Of a stretch of DNA of 5,261 nt, positions 1 through 5,261 are shown one piece after another. Under the pieces are notes generated by a model. That model saw only the letters and a program-made list of their open reading frames with translations, was not told the DNA's origin and searched no databases. This DNA comes from Nitrospinota bacterium (GTDB taxonomy: Bacteria; Nitrospinota_A; JADGAW01). The position numbers and the translations under genes were made by a program. Positions within the stretch are counted from its first letter, which is position 1; each line of letters starts with the position of its first letter. Location: the NCBI GenBank assembly GCA_015231815.1, contig JADGAW010000174.1:1-5261 (forward strand), in the 5' to 3' direction.

Positions 1-219
1 AATATTAATAACATCTGCTCCGAGACGTTTTCCCGCATATTCAAAGGATGTTCTGGTTCTTGTTGAATTTTCAAAAAAGAGATTTACCACTGACTTTCCA
101 CGAAGTGAGGGAACCTTTTTCAGTTCTCTTGAAAGCAGTTCTTTAAATGACCAGGTTTGGGCAAAAAGTTCTTCAAGGTCATTTTTCTTGAGGTCGTTTA
201 TAGAGATTAAATGTTTCAA
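1..219 (-). CDS. pyrB: Aspartate carbamoyltransferase catalytic subunit, N-terminal part (runs off the left edge)
   Basis: This gene encodes the enzyme that joins carbamoyl phosphate and L-aspartate to give N-carbamoyl-L-aspartate, the committed step of de novo pyrimidine synthesis in the cytoplasm. Only the first 73 codons are in the window; the family is about 300 residues, so roughly three quarters lies beyond base 1. The visible part begins MKHLISINDL and contains LFFENSTRTRTSFE, with the carbamoyl-phosphate-binding STRTRT motif at residues 52-57. The start is TTG at 219-217. No ATG occurs anywhere in the visible frame, an AAGGAG ribosome binding site (complement of 226-231) lies 6 bases upstream, and the protein begins where homologues do. 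It directly abuts the pyrR stop codon in the same frame, so the two genes are almost certainly cotranscribed and translationally coupled. Identification is firm; the downstream end is unseen. Confidence 0.95.
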   Translation of the reverse strand, partial: MKHLISINDLKKNDLEELFAQTWSFKELLSRELKKVPSLRGKSVVNLFFENSTRTRTSFEYAGKRLGADVINI

Positions 220-780
220 CTACTTCTCCTTATGCAAAATTTCTTCTTTTTTATCTGTTTCCATTAAGTTTACCCGCACACTGTCTTTAAGCTTTGTTTT
301 TATTTCCAGCCCGATATAATCGGCTGCAATTGGTAGTTCGTGATGTCCTCTATTCACCAACACTCCAAGGCGAATTTTACTGGCTCTTCCCATATCGGTT
401 AAAGCGTCCAGAGCCGACCTGATTGTTCTTCCGGTAAAAAGAACATCATCAATCAAAATAACAGTCAAGCCTTTGAGTCCATCAGCAGTAAGAAAAGGCA
501 TGTGGGTTTCTTTTACAACAGGGATATTGTGATTATAAATAACATCATCCCGGTAAAGGGTGATATCAAGAGTTCCATTGGCAAGGTCAATTCCCTTAAT
601 TCTTTTAATTTCCTTCACGATTCTTTTGGCAATAAACTCGCCTCGTGTACGAATTCCAACAATAACAACTTTATTGAGGTTTTTGTTGTCCTTTATGATT
701 TCCCCAGAAAGTTTGGCTATAATTTCCTGAATTCCCTGTTTGCCAATTACCTTAATAATATTGCTGAATTCTTTACTCAT
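220..780 (-). CDS. pyrR: PyrR: pyrimidine operon regulator / uracil phosphoribosyltransferase
   Basis: PyrR proteins are type I phosphoribosyltransferase-fold proteins. In Bacillus and relatives they bind pyr mRNA in response to UMP/UTP and attenuate transcription; many also convert uracil and PRPP to UMP. The 186-residue length is normal. The PRPP-binding loop is VILIDDVLFTGRT at residues 107-119, an early GIRTRGEFIAKRI segment lies near 42-54, and the family block LVNRGHHELPIAADYIG lies near 141-157, where many homologues have D in place of N143. The ATG at 780-778 is the natural family start, but its ribosome binding site is weak (a GAAAAG stretch). It is the first gene of a pyrR-pyrB operon and diverges from hemC. 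The leader is too short to show the usual PyrR-binding attenuator, so whether this copy acts on RNA or only as an enzyme is open. Confidence 0.95.
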   Translation of the reverse strand: MSKEFSNIIKVIGKQGIQEIIAKLSGEIIKDNKNLNKVVIVGIRTRGEFIAKRIVKEIKRIKGIDLANGTLDITLYRDDVIYNHNIPVVKETHMPFLTADGLKGLTVILIDDVLFTGRTIRSALDALTDMGRASKIRLGVLVNRGHHELPIAADYIGLEIKTKLKDSVRVNLMETDKKEEILHKEK

Positions 781-799
781 AAGCTTTTCAGTTTATAAT
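772..799 (+). promoter_or_regulatory. hemC: Candidate promoter of hemC
   Basis: A perfect TATAAT at 794-799 is preceded, with a 16-bp spacer, by TTTACT at 772-777, which matches the -35 consensus at four of six positions and lies over the pyrR start codon. Transcription would begin near 806, giving a leader of about 40 bases. It overlaps the divergent pyrR transcript, so the two promoters would interfere with each other sterically. Confidence 0.4.
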
Positions 800-820
800 G
801 TATGGCTTTTTAACTTTACA

Positions 821-850
821 ATTATAAATGCATTGGCAGGAACTTTATGA
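821..850 (-). promoter_or_regulatory. Candidate promoter of pyrR-pyrB
   Basis: On the minus strand there is a perfect TATAAT (complement of 821-826) with a weak TTCATA -35-like hexamer (complement of 845-850) 18 bp upstream. This would start transcription about 35 bases before the pyrR ATG. The -35 would overlap the hemC start codon. The call rests on consensus matching in AT-rich DNA and is tentative. Confidence 0.35.
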
Positions 851-1782
851 AAAAAAATATCGTTATTGGCACAAGAGGCTCACAATTGGCGTTATGGCAG
901 GCAAATCACGTTAAATCTTTGCTTGAGAAAAAATATGGGATTGAGGTATCTTTAAACATCATCAAAACCAAAGGGGATAAAATTCAGGATGTCCCCTTGT
1001 CAAAAGTTGGCGGAAAAGGACTCTTTGTCAAGGAAATTGAAGAAGCAATGCTCAGGAAAGAAATTGATCTTGCAGTGCATAGCATGAAGGATGTACCAAC
1101 GGAATTTCCTGATGGACTTGGACTCGTTTGCATTCTTGAGAGGGAAAACCCCTTTGATGTTTTTGTTTCCAATAAATATAGTTCCATTAAGGAAATGAAG
1201 TCTGGCGACAGACTCGGAACCAGCAGTCTGAGAAGGCAATGCCAGTTTTTAAAACTTCTGCCGGAAATAAAGGTGGAATTTCTTCGGGGAAATCTTGATA
1301 CCCGTCTCAAGAAGGCAGAAGAAGGAGAATATGACGGAATTATTCTTGCCGCAGCAGGAATGCATAGAATGGGCTGGAAAGACCGAATTACAGAATATTT
1401 AACTCAAGAAGATTGTGTTCCGGCAATTGCTCAGGGAGCCATTGGTATTGAAGCACGATTAAACGATAAAGAAGTCATCGATCTTCTAGAGCCCTTTAAT
1501 CATACAAAATCATCCTATGAAGTTGATGCTGAACGAGCATTTCTCAAAACCCTTGAAGGTGGATGTCAGGTTCCGATTGGTGCTTATGCACAATACAATG
1601 AATCTGATAATACAATTTTCATTGAAGGAATTATTGGAGAACCTGATGGTTCCGTTATTTTGAAAAAATCAATTCAGGGAAAAGCTGAAGAGAGAATTAA
1701 TCTTGGGAACAAACTTGCTCAGGAATTACTTTCTCTTGGTGGCAAAGAAATTCTCGACAGAGTTTACAAAGAAGCTATTTAA
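847..1782 (+). CDS. hemC: Porphobilinogen deaminase (hydroxymethylbilane synthase)
   Basis: This cytoplasmic enzyme condenses four porphobilinogen molecules into the linear tetrapyrrole hydroxymethylbilane, the shared precursor of haem, sirohaem and cobalamin. The 311-residue protein has the standard length and every landmark I looked for. The N-terminal IGTRGSQLALWQA carries R10 and S12. HSMKDVP near 78-84 includes the catalytic aspartate D82. GTSSLRRQ gives substrate-binding R129/R130, and LRGNLDTRL gives R147 and R153. EGGCQVPIGAYA carries C240, which anchors the dipyrromethane cofactor. Domain 3 follows to the C-terminus. The ATG at 847 has an AGGA ribosome binding site at 838-841, 5 bases upstream. 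The gene stands alone: no hemA precedes it and no hemD follows, in contrast to the frequent hem clusters. Its transcript probably reads into the degenerate nucleotidyltransferase region and ends at the 2257-2282 hairpin. Confidence 0.97.
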   Translation: MKKNIVIGTRGSQLALWQANHVKSLLEKKYGIEVSLNIIKTKGDKIQDVPLSKVGGKGLFVKEIEEAMLRKEIDLAVHSMKDVPTEFPDGLGLVCILERENPFDVFVSNKYSSIKEMKSGDRLGTSSLRRQCQFLKLLPEIKVEFLRGNLDTRLKKAEEGEYDGIILAAAGMHRMGWKDRITEYLTQEDCVPAIAQGAIGIEARLNDKEVIDLLEPFNHTKSSYEVDAERAFLKTLEGGCQVPIGAYAQYNESDNTIFIEGIIGEPDGSVILKKSIQGKAEERINLGNKLAQELLSLGGKEILDRVYKEAI

Positions 1783-1792
1783 TTGCTTTTTT
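1768..1792 (+). terminator. Weak AT-rich hairpin at the hemC stop, possible terminator
   Basis: AAAGAAGC at 1768-1775 can pair with GCTTTTTT at 1785-1792 (8 pairs, one a G-U) around a 9-base loop that holds the hemC stop codon. The 3' arm is itself the T-run. Only two G-C pairs make it stable, so it may terminate poorly or not at all. It is far weaker than the hairpin at 2257-2282. Confidence 0.2.
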
Positions 1793-1861
1793 ACACAACA
1801 GTAAAGAAGATAAAATATCTGAAAGAACAAGGATATTAAATAAACATTCTGGATTAGTTCG

Positions 1862-2173
1862 ATGTTGTCAATAATTGAAAATAAAATAATTTCAATTAGA
1901 GGAATTTGTAAAAAAACCGGAGTAAAAAGACTTCACATTTTTGGTTCAGCTTCAAAAGGCGGATTTTCTCAGGACAAAAGCGACCTTGATTTTCTTGTAG
2001 ATTTTAAGACAATGCCCCCTGTTTCTCATGCTAAAGCCTATTTTGACTTAGTTGAAGGATTTTAAGGGGTTTTCGAATGCCCTATTGATCTGCTTGAGAA
2101 TGAGGCTATACGAAATCCTCACCTCAAAAAATGCCTCGAAAGTTCTCGCCAACTTATCTTTCATGAAAGCTGA
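1862..2173 (+). pseudogene. MNT-type nucleotidyltransferase (MntA-like antitoxin), interrupted by an in-frame stop
   Basis: The N-terminal half (67 residues, ending at TAA 2063-2065) is a minimal nucleotidyltransferase domain: IFGSASKGGFSQDKSDLDFLVDF gives the GS...DxD signature with G28, S29, D41 and D43. Beyond the stop the same frame runs on without a break to TGA 2171-2173 and encodes the rest of the family: FECPIDLLENEAIRNP, with the conserved PIDL strand, then a C-terminal helix. Reading through gives 103 residues, close to the usual size of about 100, with no gap or insertion around the stop. The simplest reading is a single nonsense substitution of a Lys or Glu codon. No clear ribosome binding site precedes ATG 1862, and an in-frame TAA at 1841-1843 rules out a longer start. 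In intact modules such proteins AMPylate and neutralise a neighbouring HEPN RNase toxin, whose remnant follows here. A sequencing error at the stop is the main alternative. Confidence 0.8.
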
Positions 2174-2245
2174 AGTTGAAAATATCTTTTCGATATAGAG
2201 GAAGCTTGTCTCCTGTTAAATGAATTTACTGATGGAAAAAAATTA
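2163..2245 (+). pseudogene. Remnant of a HEPN-domain (DUF86/HepT-like) toxin gene, frameshifted and truncated
   Basis: An ATG at 2163, overlapping the end of the nucleotidyltransferase frame by 11 bases as in intact MNT-HEPN operons, opens MKAEVENIF and then reaches a stop at 2196-2198. Moving to the frame that starts at GAT 2192 gives DIEEACLLLNEFTDGKK. Joined, these resemble the N-terminus of HEPN/DUF86 proteins, which typically read M..EV.KYLYDI..A...I.EFT.GK. One lost base around 2187-2191 would explain the shift. The similarity ends near 2245, where an A-rich run and the terminator hairpin begin, so only about 28 of an expected 110-140 codons survive. The RNase motif Rx4-6H of HEPN toxins lies in the missing part, so no toxin can be made. 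The family assignment rests on recalled consensus over a short stretch. Confidence 0.6.
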
Positions 2246-2246
2246 C

Positions 2247-2282
2247 AAAAAAAAAACCCGTTCATTTCTGAACGGGCTTTTT
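2247..2282. terminator. Bidirectional intrinsic terminator between hemC/MNT and ahcY
   Basis: CCCGTTC at 2257-2263 pairs perfectly with GAACGGG at 2270-2276 around the 6-base loop ATTTCT. On the plus strand it is followed by CTTTTT (2277-2282), ending transcripts from hemC and the degenerate module. On the minus strand the complement of the A-run at 2247-2256 supplies ten consecutive bases that are nearly all T, making an even stronger terminator for ahcY, about 95 bases past its stop codon. It is the best-supported terminator in the window. Confidence 0.9.
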
Positions 2283-2295
2283 AAACGGTAGTTTT

Positions 2296-2370
2296 CTATT
2301 TACTTCTCACTCTTCACCATTCACTTCTCACTCTTCACTCGTTACTCATAACTCTTTACTCATCACTCGC
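2296..2370. repeat. Degenerate CACTC/TACTC short-period repeat tract
   Basis: On the plus strand this tract is made of closely spaced ACTC/ACTT words (CACTC, TACTC, AACTC) about every 6-9 bases. It contains one exact 16-base direct repeat, ACTTCTCACTCTTCAC, at 2302-2317 and 2323-2338 (period 21). On the minus strand it reads as GAGTGA/GAGTAA words directly after the ahcY stop codon and before the terminator, so it is transcribed as the ahcY 3' untranslated region. The strong strand asymmetry (almost no G on the plus strand) separates it from surrounding DNA. No coding role is visible. Confidence 0.7.
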
Positions 2371-2372
2371 AA

Positions 2373-3692
2373 CTAATATCTGTAATGGTCGGGTTTGTAT
2401 GGACCTTCAACCGGAATACCAAGATACTCTGATTGCACAGGAGTCATAACATCAAGATCAACACCAATTTGAGCAAGATGAAATCGTGCGACTTTTTCAT
2501 CAAGATGTTTTGGTAAGGTATAAACTTCGTTTTTGTATTTATCAGAGTTTTCCCAAAGTTCAAGCTGAGCAATTGTTTGGTTACTGAAGGAATTAGACAT
2601 TACAAATGATGGATGACCGGTAGCACAACCAAGGTTTACCAAACGCCCTTCTGCGAGAATGATTATTTCCTTACCATCAGGGTAACGGTACTTATCAACC
2701 TGTGGCTTGATTTCAACTTTTTCAATATCACTTCTGCCGTTAAGATATGCCATGTCAATTTCAAGGTCAAAATGTCCGATATTACATACAATTGCTTTGT
2801 CTTTCATAGCGTCCATGTGTCTTGCACAAACAATATCTCTGTTACCGGTTGTTGTAACAAAAATATCTCCAATAGGAGCAGCATTATCCATTTTCATAAC
2901 CTGATAGCCTTCCATTGCTGCTTGTAGTGCACAAATAGGGTCAATTTCAGTAACAATTACCCGTGCTCCAAGACCTTTCATGGCAGCGGCACAACCTTTA
3001 CCAACATCTCCATAACCACCAACAACAACAACCTTACCAGCAATCATAACGTCAGTTGCTCTTTTAATACCATCAGCAAGTGATTCACGACACCCATACA
3101 GATTATCAAATTTTGATTTAGTAACAGAATCGTTAACATTTATAGCTGGCATGGTAAGAGTTCCTTTTTTCACACGTTCGTACAGTCGGTGAACACCTGT
3201 TGTAGTTTCTTCAGAAAGTCCTTTAATACCTGCAACAAGCTCTGGGTAATCATCAAGAACCATATTGGTAAGATCTCCTCCATCATCCAGAATGAGGTTT
3301 AACGGTCTGTCTTCGCTACCAAAGAAAAGTGTCTGTTCAATGCACCAGTTGAACTCCTCTTCTGAGAGTCCTTTCCAGGCAAAAACTGGAACACCTGCCG
3401 CTGCTACTGCAGCCGCTGCGTGATCTTGAGTGGAGAAGATATTACAGGAAGACCATCTCACTTCAGCACCAAGGTGGGTTAAAGTTTCAATTAAAACTGC
3501 AGTTTGAATCGTCATGTGAAGACATCCGGCAATTCTCGCTCCAGCGAGTGGTTTTGAATCGCCATATTCCGCACGTATTGCCATAAGACCTGGCATTTCA
3601 GCTTCAGCAAGAATAATCTCTTTTCTACCCCAATCGGCAAGAGACATATCCTTTACCTTATAGTCATTTTCCACAGCAACTGCTTCAGACAT
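2373..3692 (-). CDS. ahcY: Adenosylhomocysteinase (S-adenosyl-L-homocysteine hydrolase)
   Basis: AhcY reversibly hydrolyses S-adenosylhomocysteine to adenosine and homocysteine, using tightly bound NAD in a cytosolic oligomer, and so relieves product inhibition of methyltransferases. The 439 residues align along their length with the human-type enzyme and lack the roughly 40-residue insert of many bacterial versions. Visible landmarks by comparison with human residues: H59 and T61 in GCLHMT, D137 in LDDGGD, E162 in SEETTTG, K192 and D196 in TKSKFDN, and C201. The Rossmann NAD loop is GGYGDVGKG (226-228-231 glycines) with E249 at the end of the next strand, and the C-terminal KPDHYRY carries K433 and Y437, which reach into the neighbouring subunit's NAD site. 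The ATG at 3692-3690 has a strong AAGGAG site (complement of 3698-3703) 5 bases upstream. It is a single-gene unit, divergent from the radical SAM gene. Confidence 0.98.
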   Translation of the reverse strand: MSEAVAVENDYKVKDMSLADWGRKEIILAEAEMPGLMAIRAEYGDSKPLAGARIAGCLHMTIQTAVLIETLTHLGAEVRWSSCNIFSTQDHAAAAVAAAGVPVFAWKGLSEEEFNWCIEQTLFFGSEDRPLNLILDDGGDLTNMVLDDYPELVAGIKGLSEETTTGVHRLYERVKKGTLTMPAINVNDSVTKSKFDNLYGCRESLADGIKRATDVMIAGKVVVVGGYGDVGKGCAAAMKGLGARVIVTEIDPICALQAAMEGYQVMKMDNAAPIGDIFVTTTGNRDIVCARHMDAMKDKAIVCNIGHFDLEIDMAYLNGRSDIEKVEIKPQVDKYRYPDGKEIIILAEGRLVNLGCATGHPSFVMSNSFSNQTIAQLELWENSDKYKNEVYTLPKHLDEKVARFHLAQIGVDLDVMTPVQSEYLGIPVEGPYKPDHYRY

Positions 3693-3770
3693 AAAAACTC
3701 CTTATTTCTTTAGGTTATTATTAAAATTGGGAGGTAATTTTAGCAAAAAAGAATCTTAATAGAAACTTAA

Positions 3771-3799
3771 AGTATAATATTGTGCTTTATTTTTTTTAA
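3771..3799 (-). promoter_or_regulatory. ahcY: Candidate promoter of ahcY
   Basis: On the minus strand TATACT (complement of 3771-3776) has TTAAAA (complement of 3794-3799) exactly 17 bp upstream; each is a fair match to the -10 and -35 consensus. It would give a leader of about 70 bases. The surrounding DNA is so AT-rich that chance matches are likely. Confidence 0.3.
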
Positions 3800-3818
3800 C
3801 AAAAATAAATAAGGGTAT

Positions 3819-3846
3819 TTGTCAGGTTATTGGATGCCGTTATATG
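3819..3846 (+). promoter_or_regulatory. Candidate promoter of the B12-radical SAM gene
   Basis: TTGTCA at 3819-3824 matches the -35 consensus at five of six positions and is followed 16 bp later by TATATG at 3841-3846, a four-of-six -10. Transcription would start near 3853, leaving a leader of about 110 bases before the ATG at 3963. A perfect TATAAT further upstream at 3773-3778 is an alternative but has no recognisable -35. Confidence 0.35.
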
Positions 3847-3962
3847 AGACTTCTTTCCACAGTTCCTAAACGACTCTACCCTCTGTTTAGCTTATTGAAG
3901 GGCAACACGTCTTACTAAAGGTTATTGTCTTTTAGAAACTCTTAAACGACTAATGAAATAAA

Positions 3963-5261
3963 ATGAAAATTCTTTTTGTTGTAAAAACCATTGATTTCAT
4001 CGATCCTATGGGCATGATGCTCTTGTCTGCTCTTGCAAAACAAAAGGGTCATAAAACGTACCTCACAATTCTGGCGAGAGAAAACTTTATTGAACATATT
4101 CAGGATATTCAACCCGATATTATTGCCTATAGTGCCTCAACCGGTGAGCACAAATATTACCTCGACATCAATCCGGGAATTAAGAAAAGGTTTCCCTCTA
4201 TATTTACTATTCTTGGTGGTCCACATATCACCTTTTATCCGGATTCTCTTTACGAAGGAAAGTTTGATGCCGTTTGTAAAGGAGAAGGAGAAGAAGCATG
4301 GATGGAAGTACTTGATGCAATAGAGAAGAATCAGCCCGTTGACGACATCCAAAACATCATCACCCCTAAGAAAACCAATGAGCTCAGACCGCTTATTAAC
4401 GACCTTGACACCCTTCCCTTTCCTGATAGAGACCTGTTTTACGAAAAAACGGAAATGGGAGATTTTGCCATAAAAAGTTTTATGACCTCCCGAGGTTGTC
4501 CATATCCCTGTACTTACTGTTTTAATCATTCAATTAAGAAGATGTACAAGGGACTTGGAAAATTTATCAGAAGGGTTTCTGTTGATTATGCCTTTAACGA
4601 AATAAAGTCGGTCACTGAAAAATATCCCCTGCAATTCATTAAATTTTATGACGATATTTTTGCCTACCCAAAAGATAAATGGCTGGTTGAATTTGCAGAA
4701 AGGTATCCCAAAGAAATTGGCATTCCTTTTCACTGTGCTACAAGGGCAAACTTAGCAAACCCTGAGATGGTTAAGCTTTTAAAAAGTGCCGGCTGTCATT
4801 CAGTAAATATGTCAATTGAAGCGGGAAACCGTGAGTTAAGAAATAATATCCTGAAACGGGATATGGAAAACAGTGAAATTGTTAAATCATTTCGCCTTTT
4901 TCGGGACGCTGATATTAAGATTTTCTCCAATTCAATTTTTGGACTTCCTTACAGCAAAATTGAGCATGACATTGAAACCCTTGACCTTAACCTTGAATGT
5001 AAAGTACACTTTGCTGAATTTCCTATCTGTCATCCTTACCCCAAGACAGAACTTGGAGAATATTGTATTGAGGAAAAAATATTTGACCCCAACTTTAAGT
5101 CATTGCACATGTCTTATCAGAACAAATCTCCTTTGAACTGCTTTACTGATAAGGAAAAGGACGTAATGAAAAACCTTTCTTCTTTGGCACCTCTTGTATT
5201 AATGTTTCCCTTTCTGAGAGGTATTGTTGTTAACAAACTTATTTACTGGAAGCCCAATAAA
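3963..5261 (+). CDS. B12-binding-domain radical SAM protein, 3' end beyond the window
   Basis: The frame is open for 433 codons to the right edge. Residues 1 to about 130 form an N-terminal cobalamin-binding Rossmann domain (MKILFVVKT start, LGGPHIT at 84-90, GEGEEAW at 107-113). It lacks the DxHxxG histidine motif, as is common in class B radical SAM enzymes, which bind B12 base-off. A linker LPFPDRDLF (151-159) leads into the radical SAM barrel, whose CPYPCTYC holds the three [4Fe-4S] cysteines C179, C183 and C186. FYDDIF (228-233) and SIEAG (284-288) mark later strands. The C-terminal part (CHPYPKTELG, then NKSPLNCFTDKEK) resembles uncharacterised members. Such enzymes use SAM and cobalamin for methylations or rearrangements; the substrate is unknown. 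ATG 3963 is the first start after an in-frame TGA at 3954-3956, but no Shine-Dalgarno sequence is evident. Confidence 0.92.
   Translation, partial: MKILFVVKTIDFIDPMGMMLLSALAKQKGHKTYLTILARENFIEHIQDIQPDIIAYSASTGEHKYYLDINPGIKKRFPSIFTILGGPHITFYPDSLYEGKFDAVCKGEGEEAWMEVLDAIEKNQPVDDIQNIITPKKTNELRPLINDLDTLPFPDRDLFYEKTEMGDFAIKSFMTSRGCPYPCTYCFNHSIKKMYKGLGKFIRRVSVDYAFNEIKSVTEKYPLQFIKFYDDIFAYPKDKWLVEFAERYPKEIGIPFHCATRANLANPEMVKLLKSAGCHSVNMSIEAGNRELRNNILKRDMENSEIVKSFRLFRDADIKIFSNSIFGLPYSKIEHDIETLDLNLECKVHFAEFPICHPYPKTELGEYCIEEKIFDPNFKSLHMSYQNKSPLNCFTDKEKDVMKNLSSLAPLVLMFPFLRGIVVNKLIYWKPNK

Larger units (their letters stand above)
3693..3962. other. Divergent intergenic region between ahcY and the radical SAM gene
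   Basis: This 270-bp AT-rich stretch holds the ahcY ribosome binding site, candidate promoters for both flanking genes and, on the plus strand, a leader with possible RNA pairing. AGGTTATT occurs three times in the same orientation (3712-3719, 3824-3831, 3919-3926). TAAACGACT occurs twice (3867-3875, 3943-3951), and GTCTTTTAG at 3927-3935 is nearly complementary to both copies. No SAH, SAM or cobalamin riboswitch consensus, no tRNA and no convincing gene are visible. A 24-codon ATG frame at 3844-3918 exists but has a poor ribosome binding site and would be cut off by the best promoter candidate. Confidence 0.6.

Noticed and set aside
502..798. Plus-strand frame of 98 codons opposite pyrR.
   Set aside because: It is an antisense shadow of the firmly identified pyrR, with low-complexity Asn-rich sequence.
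984..1310. Minus-strand open frames inside hemC.
   Set aside because: They are antisense shadows of a gene with complete catalytic motifs and have no homology or start signals of their own.
1793..1861. Short coding-like stretch (KKIKYLKEQGY then stop) between hemC and the nucleotidyltransferase.
   Set aside because: It is too short to identify and lacks a start; it may be a relic but nothing supports a specific call.
2296..2370. CRISPR-like array.
   Set aside because: The repeats are short, degenerate and without spacers of regular length.
3693..3800. Possible SAH or SAM riboswitch ahead of ahcY.
   Set aside because: The region is AT-rich and shows none of the conserved GC-rich cores or pseudoknot arms of those riboswitches.
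3844..3918. A 24-codon frame (MRLLSTVPKRLYPLFSLLKG...) that could be a leader peptide for the radical SAM gene.
   Set aside because: The ribosome binding site is poor, no run of regulatory codons is present, and the best promoter candidate would start transcription after its ATG.
4137..4733. Minus-strand frames of 130 and 67 codons, and short plus-strand frames, across the radical SAM gene.
   Set aside because: The continuous 433-codon plus frame with B12 and radical SAM motifs explains the whole region.

Overview
This AT-rich bacterial window carries ordinary housekeeping genes, a decayed toxin-antitoxin remnant and one uncharacterised metalloenzyme gene. Layout from left to right: the 5' part of pyrB and the whole of pyrR on the minus strand (1-780); hemC on the plus strand (847-1782), diverging from pyrR across only 66 bp; a broken nucleotidyltransferase/HEPN gene pair on the plus strand (1862-about 2245); a hairpin terminator that works in both directions (about 2247-2282); a CACTC-rich repeat tract; ahcY on the minus strand (2373-3692); a 270-bp divergent intergenic region; and a B12-binding radical SAM gene on the plus strand (3963 to the right edge, open at its 3' end).

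The intact genes cover three areas of metabolism. PyrR and PyrB belong to de novo pyrimidine synthesis and its control. HemC makes the linear tetrapyrrole precursor of haem, sirohaem and cobalamin. AhcY clears S-adenosylhomocysteine, the product of SAM-dependent methylation. The radical SAM protein binds cobalamin and SAM by family, so it is a plausible consumer of both pathways, but its substrate cannot be read from the sequence.

The organism cannot be named with confidence. Low GC, good AAGGAG-type ribosome binding sites (pyrB, ahcY), a TTG start, a compact AhcY without the roughly 40-residue insert of many bacterial enzymes, and a B12-radical SAM gene would fit an anaerobic or deep-branching Gram-negative lineage (for example Ignavibacteria/FCB-like or Deltaproteobacteria/Nitrospirota-like). 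This is an inference.

I did not find an obviously new system. The most notable observations are the double inactivation of an MNT/HEPN (MntA-HepT-like) module, with one in-frame stop and one frameshift plus truncation, and possible leader RNA structure before the radical SAM gene. The seamless in-frame pyrR-pyrB junction is also worth a look.
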